Shown: piece by piece, positions 50,038 to 58,471 of the stretch
Layout of the letters: every line of letters begins with the position of its first letter
How positions within the stretch are numbered: the first letter of the stretch is position 1
Source: Yamadazyma tenuis
Lineage: Eukaryota; Ascomycota; Pichiomycetes; Serinales; Debaryomycetaceae
Assembly: GCF_029203305.1 (NCBI RefSeq)
Contig: NC_089463.1
Location: forward strand, 637,001 to 701,000
Reading direction: 5' to 3'
Length of the DNA: 64,000 bases
Position numbers and translations under genes: made by a program
Notes under the pieces: model-generated
Databases searched by the model: none
What the model saw: only the letters and a program-made list of their open reading frames with translations
Told to the model about the DNA's origin: nothing

Positions 50038-51234
50038 ATGGAAGATTCTCCAAGTACAGTTGGCACTATCGACGAGGAAAAACTCGATATCCATAATATC
50101 TACGCATTTGAATCCGGTTTGATGGGGCTCCCCCCGCCCCCTCCCATCTTCAACAACCGGCAGAACCTGATACACTCCAACAATTCCCGGGATAACGAGG
50201 CCTACTCGATTTTCTCTCATTCCAACACCAGTTACAATTCAATTAATGACAGCTACGACCTGTTGGACCAATTTTACCAGTCCAGCGAGTACGAGTGGAA
50301 CCAGCTGTTTGATCTGATACCTGACTCGGTGGTGGACCCACTGGCCAGTCCATACTCGTTCTACAGTCAATTTGACTCCCACGGTCAGGCGCACGGCGCC
50401 CTTGCCCCTGGGCCTGCTACCATGAGCGGCGGCAGCGGCGGCGGCAGCGGCACAGGTTCGGGTTTACCAATAGGTCATGCAGTCGCCGACCATCATTTCG
50501 GATCTGTCGATAACCTCTACAATACCACTGGAGCAGTCCCATACACCCCGTTGCACCGGTTCCACTCAGAGGCGCACTTGCCTCGCGTGGGAGGTAACCT
50601 TACCACCCGCTCGGCTTCCATGCTGACACCCATTAATACAACTATCAGTCATCATGCAACTCCCACCGCCAACGTTTCGGCTTCATCATTGACACCCAGT
50701 AAGCCCGAGACTTCCATCCCTTGGGCCACATTTCGCCATAACCCTCCCATGCCGCACGGGTTCTTCCCGTCACCACGCCGCAGAACCATTCCTCATGACG
50801 AAGAGGCACTTACGCCTACCACCGCCACCACATCGGCTTCTACTGCCAACTCGGCTGCCACCTCACCGCTAGCCACTTCCTTGACCCCCACCCTCCACCA
50901 ACACCCTTACTCCCAACACTCTCATCCTCATTCCCAGCACCCTCATTCTCAATATTTGCAGCTGGGTGCGAAAAAACACACTCGCCGGCGCCTTCTCCCC
51001 AGATCAAAAAATGGGTGCTGGATTTGTCGTATCAAACACTTGAAGTGTAACGAGGCCCGGCCCACCTGCTCCTCGTGCTCCCGGTTTGGCATTGCCTGTG
51101 ACTACTCATCCGAGAAGCCATTGTACGTGCTGGACAAAACTCTTAGACGGGAAAAATTGCTCGAAATCACCACCATTCGCAAGAGTAACCAAAAGTTGCG
51201 GTCCAAGACCTCCAAACGGCGCCTCAAAGAGTGA
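50038..51234 (+). CDS. Zn(II)2Cys6 transcription factor with C-terminal cluster, Ume6-like
   Basis: 398 residues from ATG 50038 ([15 protein letters not shown]). Low-complexity N-terminal region (poly-Pro, Gly/Ser, Thr/Ala and His/Ser/Gln runs) then a C-terminal zinc cluster at 327-354 with spacing C-x2-C-x6-C-x6-C-x2-C-x6-C ([19 protein letters not shown] onward), followed by a basic helical tail ([20 protein letters not shown]). A C-terminal cluster starting RSKxGCWxCR, the x6 spacing and the basic tail match Ume6 (RSRTGCWTCR), which binds URS1 and recruits repressors of meiotic and filamentation genes. It is shorter than known Ume6 proteins, so it may be a paralogue. A second possibility is another fungal zinc-cluster factor. 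Confidence 0.6.
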   Translation: MEDSPSTVGTIDEEKLDIHNIYAFESGLMGLPPPPPIFNNRQNLIHSNNSRDNEAYSIFSHSNTSYNSINDSYDLLDQFYQSSEYEWNQLFDLIPDSVVDPLASPYSFYSQFDSHGQAHGALAPGPATMSGGSGGGSGTGSGLPIGHAVADHHFGSVDNLYNTTGAVPYTPLHRFHSEAHLPRVGGNLTTRSASMLTPINTTISHHATPTANVSASSLTPSKPETSIPWATFRHNPPMPHGFFPSPRRRTIPHDEEALTPTTATTSASTANSAATSPLATSLTPTLHQHPYSQHSHPHSQHPHSQYLQLGAKKHTRRRLLPRSKNGCWICRIKHLKCNEARPTCSSCSRFGIACDYSSEKPLYVLDKTLRREKLLEITTIRKSNQKLRSKTSKRRLKE

Positions 51235-51620
51235 GCCCGGAGGCACGTGACTCTGCTTGCTTGCATCGGCCCTTTTTTTGCAGGGCCTCTTCGCATTGTT
51301 CAGTTCTTATCTTTATCGGTTCTATTAAAGTTTGCCAAATATTGGCTGCGAATTCGGTTTCGCTAGTTAGTTTATTGAATTGTTTTTGTTTTGTGATGTA
51401 ATTACCAGACCATTGGCCCGAACTTTATATCGTTCAATTCGTCTCTCACATTCGTCTATACATTCGCTACGCACCCTTGACTGCATTCTCGTCAAACCTT
51501 GTCCATTGTTTTTCGTATAATTATTATTTACCCGACGTGCCACTCTCACACATATATATCTGACTGATGTCTTGTACCGTCAAAGACAGCAATAGATACT
51601 TGAGACTCCCATTGTCACCG
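51235..51620. other. Convergent 3' region between the Ume6-like gene and CSC1-like gene
   Basis: 386 bp holding both 3' UTRs. GGCACGTGAC at 51242-51251 is a CACGTG palindrome but lies downstream of both genes. A 60-codon minus-strand frame is not supported. Confidence 0.4.
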
Positions 51621-54173
51621 CTACTCCCACTCCAGAACCACCAAATTCTTAGTCACGAGAATGAGCCGATGTGAGTCCATTTCTTCGTCGGCTGCAACTC
51701 TCACCAATGCCACCCGATCGCCCTCAAACTCCACCATCGGTCCATCGAGGTCACATATGAGGTTGGGGTACATGTAGTTGCTATACTTCTCTCGTTCTTC
51801 ATCTAGCGTGCTGATTCTTCTTTTACGGGTCGGCGTTGACATCGACATATAGTCAACCGTGTAGTCTCCGTTCACCAACATCGAGTCGGTGTCGCTCATG
51901 TCAACATGAAGCGTAGGAATCGTCTCAATATCCTGCAGGGCCGTTTCTTCCTCTACCTCATCGTCAAACTCCTTGTCGAACTCGAGAGGGCTCTGGATCG
52001 CTCGCAACGCGATGAAGTTGTTCAAAGGTAAATAGTACTTTTCATAGTTATAGATCACAACTAACGTCACGACAATTAACGGGAAACATAATATCAGAAG
52101 GAGAACTGCTCCCTCGAGGGCAAGAGTTCCACACATGAAAAGCTGGAAGAGAATAGTTCCTAGAATCAATCTTCGAAATATCATTGGCCACACCTTACCA
52201 GTAGAATGTGGCGGATGCACGTAGTTGTAGATCAATTGATACTTGTACACCAAGTAGCCGAGACCAAAGTACACGAGGCCACTGGCCACAATTTTGGTGG
52301 ATACCACCGAGTAGATCAATATGATCATAAAAATGAGAATGTGTTGGGGGACTTGGATTCCAAAATCAAAAATTGGAGGTGTGAAGTAGTAGAAGCGATA
52401 GTCTCTAGGGGTTCGCAAGAAGAACCGGTTTAAGAAGAAGATCTTCCCGATCAAGTTCAATAGTACAACATCTCCAATTTGTAGTAACCGAATAGGAAAC
52501 ATTCCCAAACCTTGCAATAGGATCAAGTCCACGTAAAACAACGACTTTTTCTTCAACGAACTTGCAAGCTGAAAAGCTATCTTTGTGGTGTCTCTGATGA
52601 ATGACAAGTAGTCCCAGATTGTTCCTGTGATCATAAACACAAGAAACAAGTTAAAAAATATGAAGAAAAAGTTCTTGGACAAAGATGATAATTCGATATC
52701 GCTATTGGAAGTATACCCTTGACACCTTGAGAGATACCGGTAAAAATACGGCATAGTCAAGTTCAACAACGAGTACAAAAGAGGTGGCAAAATCCCCGTC
52801 ACAAAGGTGGTAAGCCAATTCGACTTCTTGATAAACTCTCCCAATTCGGGCCAAAACTTGCTGATGGACTTCAATTCCAATAACGTCGCCAACGAAGATA
52901 CCAAAAACAAAATGGGAAAGTAACTCAAGATAATGATCAACGTTATTATATAACCTTTGGCAATCTTCGTGTAGTAGTTAAGTTTCAAGTTCGACCATTT
53001 GATGTCTGTTGGCGCTGGGGCCAAGTTCACCATCAACTTATACACTCGAGGATCAAGAACGGTTTGCGCCGCCATCTGTGCTGATGCCACACTGTCCATA
53101 GTCACGAAAGCCGAAGGAATTTGCCTGAACACCGGGTCCTTATGAAGAATCAAATTATCGTCAAAGCGCTGCTTGTAGGTATGTTGGATTTCAGAGATCT
53201 CCTGGTCCATGTTGTCCAACTTCTCCATATACGCCATCAATTTCGGGTCTTCAACAAGTTGGCCTCGCACCGATACCGTGGGACAGTTCTCGTTGTAGAT
53301 GTCGATATTCAATTGGTGCTTTGAGGAAATGTACCGTTCGATACGCCGTACCAACTTCTTCCGAACATCCAACAACTGATCCAACGGCTGACAGTCATAG
53401 ATCATATTGATATCCAACACCTTACCAATTCCCAAGTCCTCGATGAAGTCCTTCAAGATCTCGGTGTTCTTTTGCATCAACAATCGTCTGGGGATCCCGT
53501 CGATTCGGATGGTGCGGTCGGTAATCAGGTCCTGAGACGCCAAATACTTCTGCCGGGTCTTGATGATCCTGTTCGTGTAATCAAACAAGTTCATATACAC
53601 GATCCCCGAAAACAAGTATGCAAATAACGGGTACACCCAGAGGTAATGAGGAAAGTCATCAATGTCTCCAAAGTCGGGGAGACTACCATCATCACCACTG
53701 AACTCGCCACTTGCCACAAATCGTACAAACAACACACCAGCCTCTGGCCATCTCCAGGGAATGTCGTCCTTGTCAAAATGGCCCGTGTAGTAGAATCGTA
53801 CGGGACTTAGGATAAATACTGCTAACACCAGGAGTTGAAAAAAGATTCGGATTCCCATCTTGAAGAACATGATGAACACATACGCATCAAGTCCCGAATA
53901 CTCAAGCACTTCATCTTCTGTAACCGACAACACCAAGCTGATCCATCCAAAGTATGAGGTGGGAATGGCTTTGAGGATCACGTTGGAATTTCGAAGAGTT
54001 CGAATGGCATAAATATGAGGCCATCTGTACCGCAAAAAACAGAACAAGAGAAAGGACGAGATGCCCATCCATAAACAGAGCACAAGTTGTGTCGTGAACA
54101 CACGCTGTTGACCGCGTAACGGATCGTACTCTGGTTGGTTTGCCATAGTTGTGTGGAGCAGGCTTGTTATCAT
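51621..54173 (-). CDS. CSC1: OSCA/TMEM63 (CSC1/RSN1) family mechanosensitive cation channel
   Basis: 850 residues. N-terminal three-helix module with FGWISLVLSVTEDEVLEYSG followed by LDAYVFIMFFKM, the signature of fungal Csc1/Rsn1/Phm7 proteins; cytosolic RRM-like domain (about 200-380) with TIRIDGIPRRLL and SAFVTMDSVASAQMA; then the seven-plus-helix channel region (about 400-690). The family forms osmosensitive calcium-permeable cation channels. ATG 54173 gives MITSLLHTTMANQPEYD; the second Met (54146) is an alternative start. Only 45 bp separate this start from the divergent gene at 54219. Assignment to CSC1 rather than RSN1 or PHM7 rests on the N-terminus by eye. Confidence 0.75.
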   Translation of the reverse strand: MITSLLHTTMANQPEYDPLRGQQRVFTTQLVLCLWMGISSFLLFCFLRYRWPHIYAIRTLRNSNVILKAIPTSYFGWISLVLSVTEDEVLEYSGLDAYVFIMFFKMGIRIFFQLLVLAVFILSPVRFYYTGHFDKDDIPWRWPEAGVLFVRFVASGEFSGDDGSLPDFGDIDDFPHYLWVYPLFAYLFSGIVYMNLFDYTNRIIKTRQKYLASQDLITDRTIRIDGIPRRLLMQKNTEILKDFIEDLGIGKVLDINMIYDCQPLDQLLDVRKKLVRRIERYISSKHQLNIDIYNENCPTVSVRGQLVEDPKLMAYMEKLDNMDQEISEIQHTYKQRFDDNLILHKDPVFRQIPSAFVTMDSVASAQMAAQTVLDPRVYKLMVNLAPAPTDIKWSNLKLNYYTKIAKGYIITLIIILSYFPILFLVSSLATLLELKSISKFWPELGEFIKKSNWLTTFVTGILPPLLYSLLNLTMPYFYRYLSRCQGYTSNSDIELSSLSKNFFFIFFNLFLVFMITGTIWDYLSFIRDTTKIAFQLASSLKKKSLFYVDLILLQGLGMFPIRLLQIGDVVLLNLIGKIFFLNRFFLRTPRDYRFYYFTPPIFDFGIQVPQHILIFMIILIYSVVSTKIVASGLVYFGLGYLVYKYQLIYNYVHPPHSTGKVWPMIFRRLILGTILFQLFMCGTLALEGAVLLLILCFPLIVVTLVVIYNYEKYYLPLNNFIALRAIQSPLEFDKEFDDEVEEETALQDIETIPTLHVDMSDTDSMLVNGDYTVDYMSMSTPTRKRRISTLDEEREKYSNYMYPNLICDLDGPMVEFEGDRVALVRVAADEEMDSHRLILVTKNLVVLEWE

Positions 54174-54218
54174 TTAACCGCAAAACCACTGCGAGCGCGG
54201 GTCTCAAAAGCTGCAAAA

Positions 54219-55628
54219 ATGAGACCTGAGCCCCTGAGTGAACAGGAAATTTTGGCATTTGTGGAGACTATGTGTGCTTGTAAAGAGCTATGTAATGATA
54301 ATATGGATATTGTTACACAGATGGGCTTTTCAGCGGGCTTTCGAGAGTTTGTGCGTGGCAAATTACAAAACTTCGAACTAGCCCGCAACAAAGACTTATT
54401 GCTTGTGTTGTATATGCAATTTTGTGGCCATGATTCTACCATCTTTGGGTTCTGGCAGCCGATCTTTGAAGTTCTAGAAGCTAGTCAAGTGACCGTTGGA
54501 TTTGAACTTGTGAGAGAGCTTTTAAGAGTGGTTTTTGATGGTTCTTGTGCAAGTTGGTTTGCCAGTACGGTTTTGCTCTTGATGGTGAAACGCCAGCGAC
54601 TTGGCCCCCAGAGCTTGCGGCTTCTTACAAGAGAGGTCGAAAGGATTTCTGCCAAAGATAAAATTGCCGAAATGTTGTGTCAGAACAAAGACTTGACCTC
54701 ATCAATCAATGCGATTAGACTCATGAAAAGTTTGAGTGTATGGTCCCGTAACACCAATAACAGTATCATCGAGTACATCCACACCCAAAACCCTAATATA
54801 AGAAATGTATATCAAGTTGAACGAATGAAATGCCATGAAATTGGGGTTCTAAATCGGAGTTTTAAGCGTGATGGAGTGGTTTTGATCCAGGTCATCAACA
54901 GCTTGATGGTGGTGTGGAATGGTGATACGGACAACATCAAAATCAACTTGAACAACTTAGTCAGAGCGGCACAGGTCAGCAATAGTACGGTGAGTCTTGT
55001 GTTTAAGAAGTTGGGGCCATATAATACTATCAGCTATAAGCTCAATAATTTTATGGTTGAAGTGGAGTTCAGGAAAGAAGCTGCTCGAAACTCATTCTTG
55101 AACAAGCTCAGACTGGCTCAGAAGTGGAGGCCCAAACCAGTTGTATGTCGTGTTATGCCGTTACTGCCAGCCAAAGAAGAAGCTACAAAAATTTCATTGC
55201 TGGTGTTTGAAGCTTTGAGTGCTACCAAAGACAAGACTACTGACGAGCTTGGAGTGGTAAGCAAAAAGAAGTTGAAGTTGAATTCTGAGGTAGTGCTCAA
55301 ACATAATATCAGGAAGTTGAGGAAGAATGTTGATGTTGGAGACCACGAGAAGAGCTTTTGGAAAATGTCAGACGGGTCAGATCCTATCGAAGATTCAGGG
55401 TCCACGCTTTTTGTCAGCTCGCCAAAAGGTGAACAGGCTCCTCCTACAAAACATAACGAGGTTTGGAGTGCTCCAGACAGACAAGAGGATTACAGTGGGA
55501 AACACCCACAAATTCACCATGATTCACCAAGCATCGTTCAAGTACCTCAACTGACCCAACTAGCCGAGTCCTATGGCCAAACCCAACCAGAAATCGAAAC
55601 CATCTACAGCTCTTATTCTCACGTCTAG
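54219..55628 (+). CDS. Unrecognised protein: helical N-terminus, PH-like middle, disordered tail
   Basis: 469 residues from ATG 54219 (MRPEPLSEQEILAFVETM); the open extension to 54135 starts TTG and overlaps the neighbouring CDS. Residues about 1-185 look all-helical (FGFWQPIFEVLEASQ, then VGFELVRELLRVVFDG). Residues about 205-305 alternate like a PH-type beta domain (VVLIQVINSLMVVWN, VSLVFKKLGPYNTISYKL, ending in helix NSFLNKLRLAQKW). The rest is Lys- and Ser-rich and disordered. Helical solenoid plus PH-like plus tail is the layout of meiotic axis proteins Red1/SYCP2, but I see no diagnostic sequence, so this is only a suggestion. Confidence 0.55.
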   Translation: MRPEPLSEQEILAFVETMCACKELCNDNMDIVTQMGFSAGFREFVRGKLQNFELARNKDLLLVLYMQFCGHDSTIFGFWQPIFEVLEASQVTVGFELVRELLRVVFDGSCASWFASTVLLLMVKRQRLGPQSLRLLTREVERISAKDKIAEMLCQNKDLTSSINAIRLMKSLSVWSRNTNNSIIEYIHTQNPNIRNVYQVERMKCHEIGVLNRSFKRDGVVLIQVINSLMVVWNGDTDNIKINLNNLVRAAQVSNSTVSLVFKKLGPYNTISYKLNNFMVEVEFRKEAARNSFLNKLRLAQKWRPKPVVCRVMPLLPAKEEATKISLLVFEALSATKDKTTDELGVVSKKKLKLNSEVVLKHNIRKLRKNVDVGDHEKSFWKMSDGSDPIEDSGSTLFVSSPKGEQAPPTKHNEVWSAPDRQEDYSGKHPQIHHDSPSIVQVPQLTQLAESYGQTQPEIETIYSSYSHV

Positions 55629-55652
55629 GTTATTTTTCAATGCTATTTACAG

Positions 55653-57005
55653 TTAAGTTAACTTTGCCTTAAGAAACTTCAAGACCACCAGGTGGAACAC
55701 TCCTGGATTATCCAAGTACAAGTGGTGACCCGCCAGAGGAATCAACAGAAACCTGGCCAAGTCCTTGTTAGCGATATTATTGATCTCCTTGACTATCTCC
55801 TGACCTGCCTCCACATTCATCCAGTCGTGATCTCCGTATAACCACAAGGTTGGCACCTTTTTCTTGGTCAAGTACATAGGAAGTCTGTCCATTAATGGCA
55901 ACTTGGGGACGGCCCCTACGTCCAAGACCCTTGTTATGGCGTATTCTCCAGACCCTTTACCATTGAACGTTCGGTAGAAATAATCATGAATGTGCTGGTA
56001 GTAGTCTGCATCCTCCGCATAAACGTCAGAGAACCTTCTGGTTGTCCAACGGCCAATCAACTTGGATCTGAACGGTCCCAAACCTCTCACGATGGAGAAC
56101 GGACTAATGTTTCTCTTCCACAAGAATATGAGAAACTTCATTCTTCTGCTTAAGGTCTCAGGCTCCAGGTTGTCCATATTTATATGCTTGTAATCGGGAT
56201 TGATGTGGTGGCCCGTCAATGTGCTTTGATCTTTCAAGAGCTCGTCTTCTACATGGGGGCCCTGGGTGTTTGTGTTCTGTCTGTTCAACTCAGTATCATC
56301 CACAAATGGGTTAGGAATGTCCTTCAAGAGCGAGTACCGATTCCTCTCCACCCCTACTGGACTCACCAACACCAACTTGTTAATCAAGTTCTTCCCGTTC
56401 TCCTGAGGTTTATTATACTTCAAGGCATAACACGAACTCAAGTATCCACCAAAAGAATGGCCCATCAACACAAAGTTGGTGATATTCCTCTTGGCCCTCC
56501 ATTCTTCAATCGAGTCGATAAACCAGTCCTCCACCTTCATAACATCCTCTACCGTATCAGATTTAAACAGTGGGAAGTCGGGACGGGAACTGAATCCGAA
56601 CCCAAGCAAATCGATGGCATGGACCCTCACACCTGGAATCGATGATAAAGCATCGAAGTTGCTGAAAAAGAGACCCAAGCTAGCGGCATACCCATGGATC
56701 AAAACAATATCTTTGACTCCGTCAGGCAATGCCAGCACCTCCGACTCGACGTTATCAACGCAAAACTCGTGGATGAAATTGTTGTTGCTTATGGGGGTGT
56801 TGATGATCTTGGCCACCCGCTTGCCGTCGGACTCGGGGAAGAACGGCAATATTGATAACACTTGACTTTCCACGTACTCATCTGATAACCTAAACTGACG
56901 GAACCAATCTTTCAAAGAGGCCATGTAGGTGTAATTGGCTTCAACAGCATTGGTGAGCGGGTAAGGAGGTTGGAAGGCGGTGTTTTGGTCTGAAGACGTC
57001 GACAT
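55653..57005 (-). CDS. Alpha/beta hydrolase of the CLD1/ICT1/ECM18 (ABHD5-like) family
   Basis: 450 residues from ATG 57005 (MSTSSDQNTAFQPP); the extension to 57137 starts TTG. Oxyanion segment VLIHGYAASLG, nucleophile elbow GHSFGG with Ser184, acid region LYGDHDWMN, and catalytic His within GHHLYLD, which also forms an HX4D acyltransferase-type motif (His427-Asp432). This combination marks the ABHD4/5 branch containing yeast Cld1 (mitochondrial cardiolipin phospholipase) and Ict1/Ecm18 (lysophosphatidic acid acyltransferase-related). The N-terminus has no obvious presequence, so ICT1/ECM18-like is as likely as CLD1. The stop lies 24 bp from the stop of the convergent gene at 54219. Confidence 0.75.
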   Translation of the reverse strand: MSTSSDQNTAFQPPYPLTNAVEANYTYMASLKDWFRQFRLSDEYVESQVLSILPFFPESDGKRVAKIINTPISNNNFIHEFCVDNVESEVLALPDGVKDIVLIHGYAASLGLFFSNFDALSSIPGVRVHAIDLLGFGFSSRPDFPLFKSDTVEDVMKVEDWFIDSIEEWRAKRNITNFVLMGHSFGGYLSSCYALKYNKPQENGKNLINKLVLVSPVGVERNRYSLLKDIPNPFVDDTELNRQNTNTQGPHVEDELLKDQSTLTGHHINPDYKHINMDNLEPETLSRRMKFLIFLWKRNISPFSIVRGLGPFRSKLIGRWTTRRFSDVYAEDADYYQHIHDYFYRTFNGKGSGEYAITRVLDVGAVPKLPLMDRLPMYLTKKKVPTLWLYGDHDWMNVEAGQEIVKEINNIANKDLARFLLIPLAGHHLYLDNPGVFHLVVLKFLKAKLT

Positions 57006-57254
57006 GCTTATTGGAGCTGGTGATAGCGGTGGTGGAAATTGCTGGTATTTAAGGTTGAGTTTGCCACTGACGGAGGTAGAAACAAAGGCATATCTCCGCG
57101 CCGAGCCATCATTAAAAATGACATTTGCAGACTGCAATCAGAATCTCGGGCAAGGGACAGGTTCCGGTTCCGAGCCTCTTGTGCACCTGGGAGGATGAAA
57201 ATGTATAAATTGTGGGTGATGATGGTGGGATGGGTAGAAGATACAGGTGTTTTG

Positions 57255-57320
57255 GCTGTAAAAGGGCCCACCTTTAGCTGTAAAAGGGCCCAGTTTTGGG
57301 TATAAAAGGGCCCAGTTTTG
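57255..57320 (+). repeat. Three-copy 22-bp tandem repeat with TAAAAGGGCCCA core
   Basis: Units 57255-57276, 57277-57298 and 57299-57320. Every unit contains TAAAAGGGCCCA; units 2 and 3 also share GTTTTG. The GGGCCC palindrome is kept in all three. It may be a factor-binding array serving one or both divergent genes. Confidence 0.85.
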
Positions 57321-57454
57321 AAGATTGAGATGTAGAGACCCAAATTTTTGGAATATGATCCACACCAACGCCACTTTTCGGCAAACTCCTTCGATCTCCC
57401 ATGCCATGTGTGGTTTGCAGTGTCTCAGCTCATCGTGGAGGTATCGCTATCATT

Positions 57455-57473
57455 GGGGCGCGTACACGACTGG
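57455..57473 (-). promoter_or_regulatory. Inverted ribosomal-type GC box upstream of RPS28
   Basis: On the minus strand it reads CCAGTCGTGTACGCGCCCC, matching the GTCGTG-CGC-CCC core of the RPS14 and RPL39 elements with two extra bases. It is 118-136 bp upstream of the RPS28 ATG and in opposite orientation. Confidence 0.4.
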
Positions 57474-57590
57474 CCCTCCCACGAAAAGCACTTGGATGAA
57501 CTGGCGCGCACACGCCCGCGTCCCTCTTTTCTTGAATTCTCAAGCAGAAAATTTTTCATTTCTTTAACATTCAAGTATAGATAATTCAAG

Positions 57591-57887
57591 ATGGTATGTT
57601 CGGGTACTTTTTCATATGGAGGATTGAACGATGCCTGCAACGGCATTGCCAGTATGAGTCGATGTGCGGGTGCCCTTTTGTTCCAGCTATGGGCCTCCTA
57701 CAATGGAGATCAGATCATGGCCTCCGCCAGAATGGATGGCGAGCACCTTGAAATATCTGTCAATTTCTCCTCAGCAAGTTCACGGGACAGGTCCCAGGGA
57801 ATGTCACAAGACGTGGTTTTCATCGACCTTACCGACAGCGACGTTGAGGTTTATGAGGTTTCTGACAGCGATGTCGAGATCCTCTGA
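57591..57887 (+). other. Intron-retention ORF of RPS28, 98 codons, SIM-like motifs
   Basis: Reading straight from the RPS28 ATG into the intron gives 98 codons before TGA at 57885-57887, ending 36 nt before the branch sequence. The C-terminal third carries [13 protein letters not shown] and then VSDSDVEIL, hydrophobic core followed by acids and Ser, the form of SUMO-interaction motifs. An internal ATG (57654) could also start a shorter product. Whether it is translated is unknown; the alternative is chance openness of the intron. Confidence 0.3.
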
Positions 57888-58140
57888 AGCGGTTCAATTT
57901 TCCAGTTGTGGTTACAACTCCAATACTAACATCTTTTAGGATACTAAAACTCCAGTCACTTTAGCTAAAGTCATCAAGGTCTTAGGTAGAACCGGTTCCA
58001 GAGGTGGTGTCACCCAAGTCAGAGTTGAGTTCTTGGAAGACACCTCCAGAACCATTGTCAGAAACGTCAAGGGCCCAGTCAGAGAAAACGATATCTTGTG
58101 CTTGATGGAATCCGAAAGAGAAGCCAGAAGATTGCGTTAA
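57591..58140 (+). CDS. RPS28: 40S ribosomal protein eS28, first exon is only the start codon
   Basis: Exon 1 is 57591-57593 (ATG alone) and exon 2 is 57940-58140. The spliced product is 67 residues, [20 protein letters not shown] onward to [10 protein letters not shown], the exact length of yeast Rps28 and almost the same sequence. It sits in the head of the 40S subunit near the mRNA exit. In S. cerevisiae Rps28 also binds the decapping activator Edc3 and regulates its own mRNA. Codon use is strongly biased (Leu all TTA/TTG), as in highly expressed genes. Confidence 0.95.
57594..57939 (+). other. RPS28 intron
   Basis: A 346-nt intron, GTATGT at 57594, TACTAAC at 57924-57930, TAG at 57937-57939; branch adenosine to 3' end 10 nt. 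Confidence 0.94.
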
Positions 58141-58471
58141 GTGGTTTTCGCTGGTATTTATCTCTAAAGGCATATAACTATTAATACATAAATTGTACTT
58201 TTATCCATGTAGATCGAGCAGTCGCGCGCGTCACGTGAGGCCCAGGGCTAAACCCTGGGTACTTGGCCTTGGGCACGATTCGGCTACCAGACTCCCTAGG
58301 AATTAGAAAATGTTGGATTTGGTTATTTGACAACCTAGTAACACATACAACTCTATTGTAGGCTTCTCACAGGTAGTATCGATCCATCTTTCGCATTCGC
58401 CCCTCGGGTCCCTCTCTTTCGCTATCACCAAAAGTCGCACCGCGAAACTCAAACTCACCACTCAAACCACC
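58141..58471. other. RPS28-RTF1 intergenic region with CACGTG site
   Basis: 331 bp. Contains TCACGTGAG with the CACGTG core at 58232-58237, about 235 bp before the RTF1 ATG, a Cbf1/bHLH-type site. The last 100 bp is CT/CA-rich leader. Nothing else stands out. Confidence 0.45.

Larger units (their letters stand above)
57006..57590. other. Divergent promoter between the hydrolase gene and RPS28
   Basis: 585 bp containing a three-copy 22-bp tandem repeat (57255-57320) and the inverted ribosomal-type GC box (57455-57473). Short ORFs here are not supported. Confidence 0.5.
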
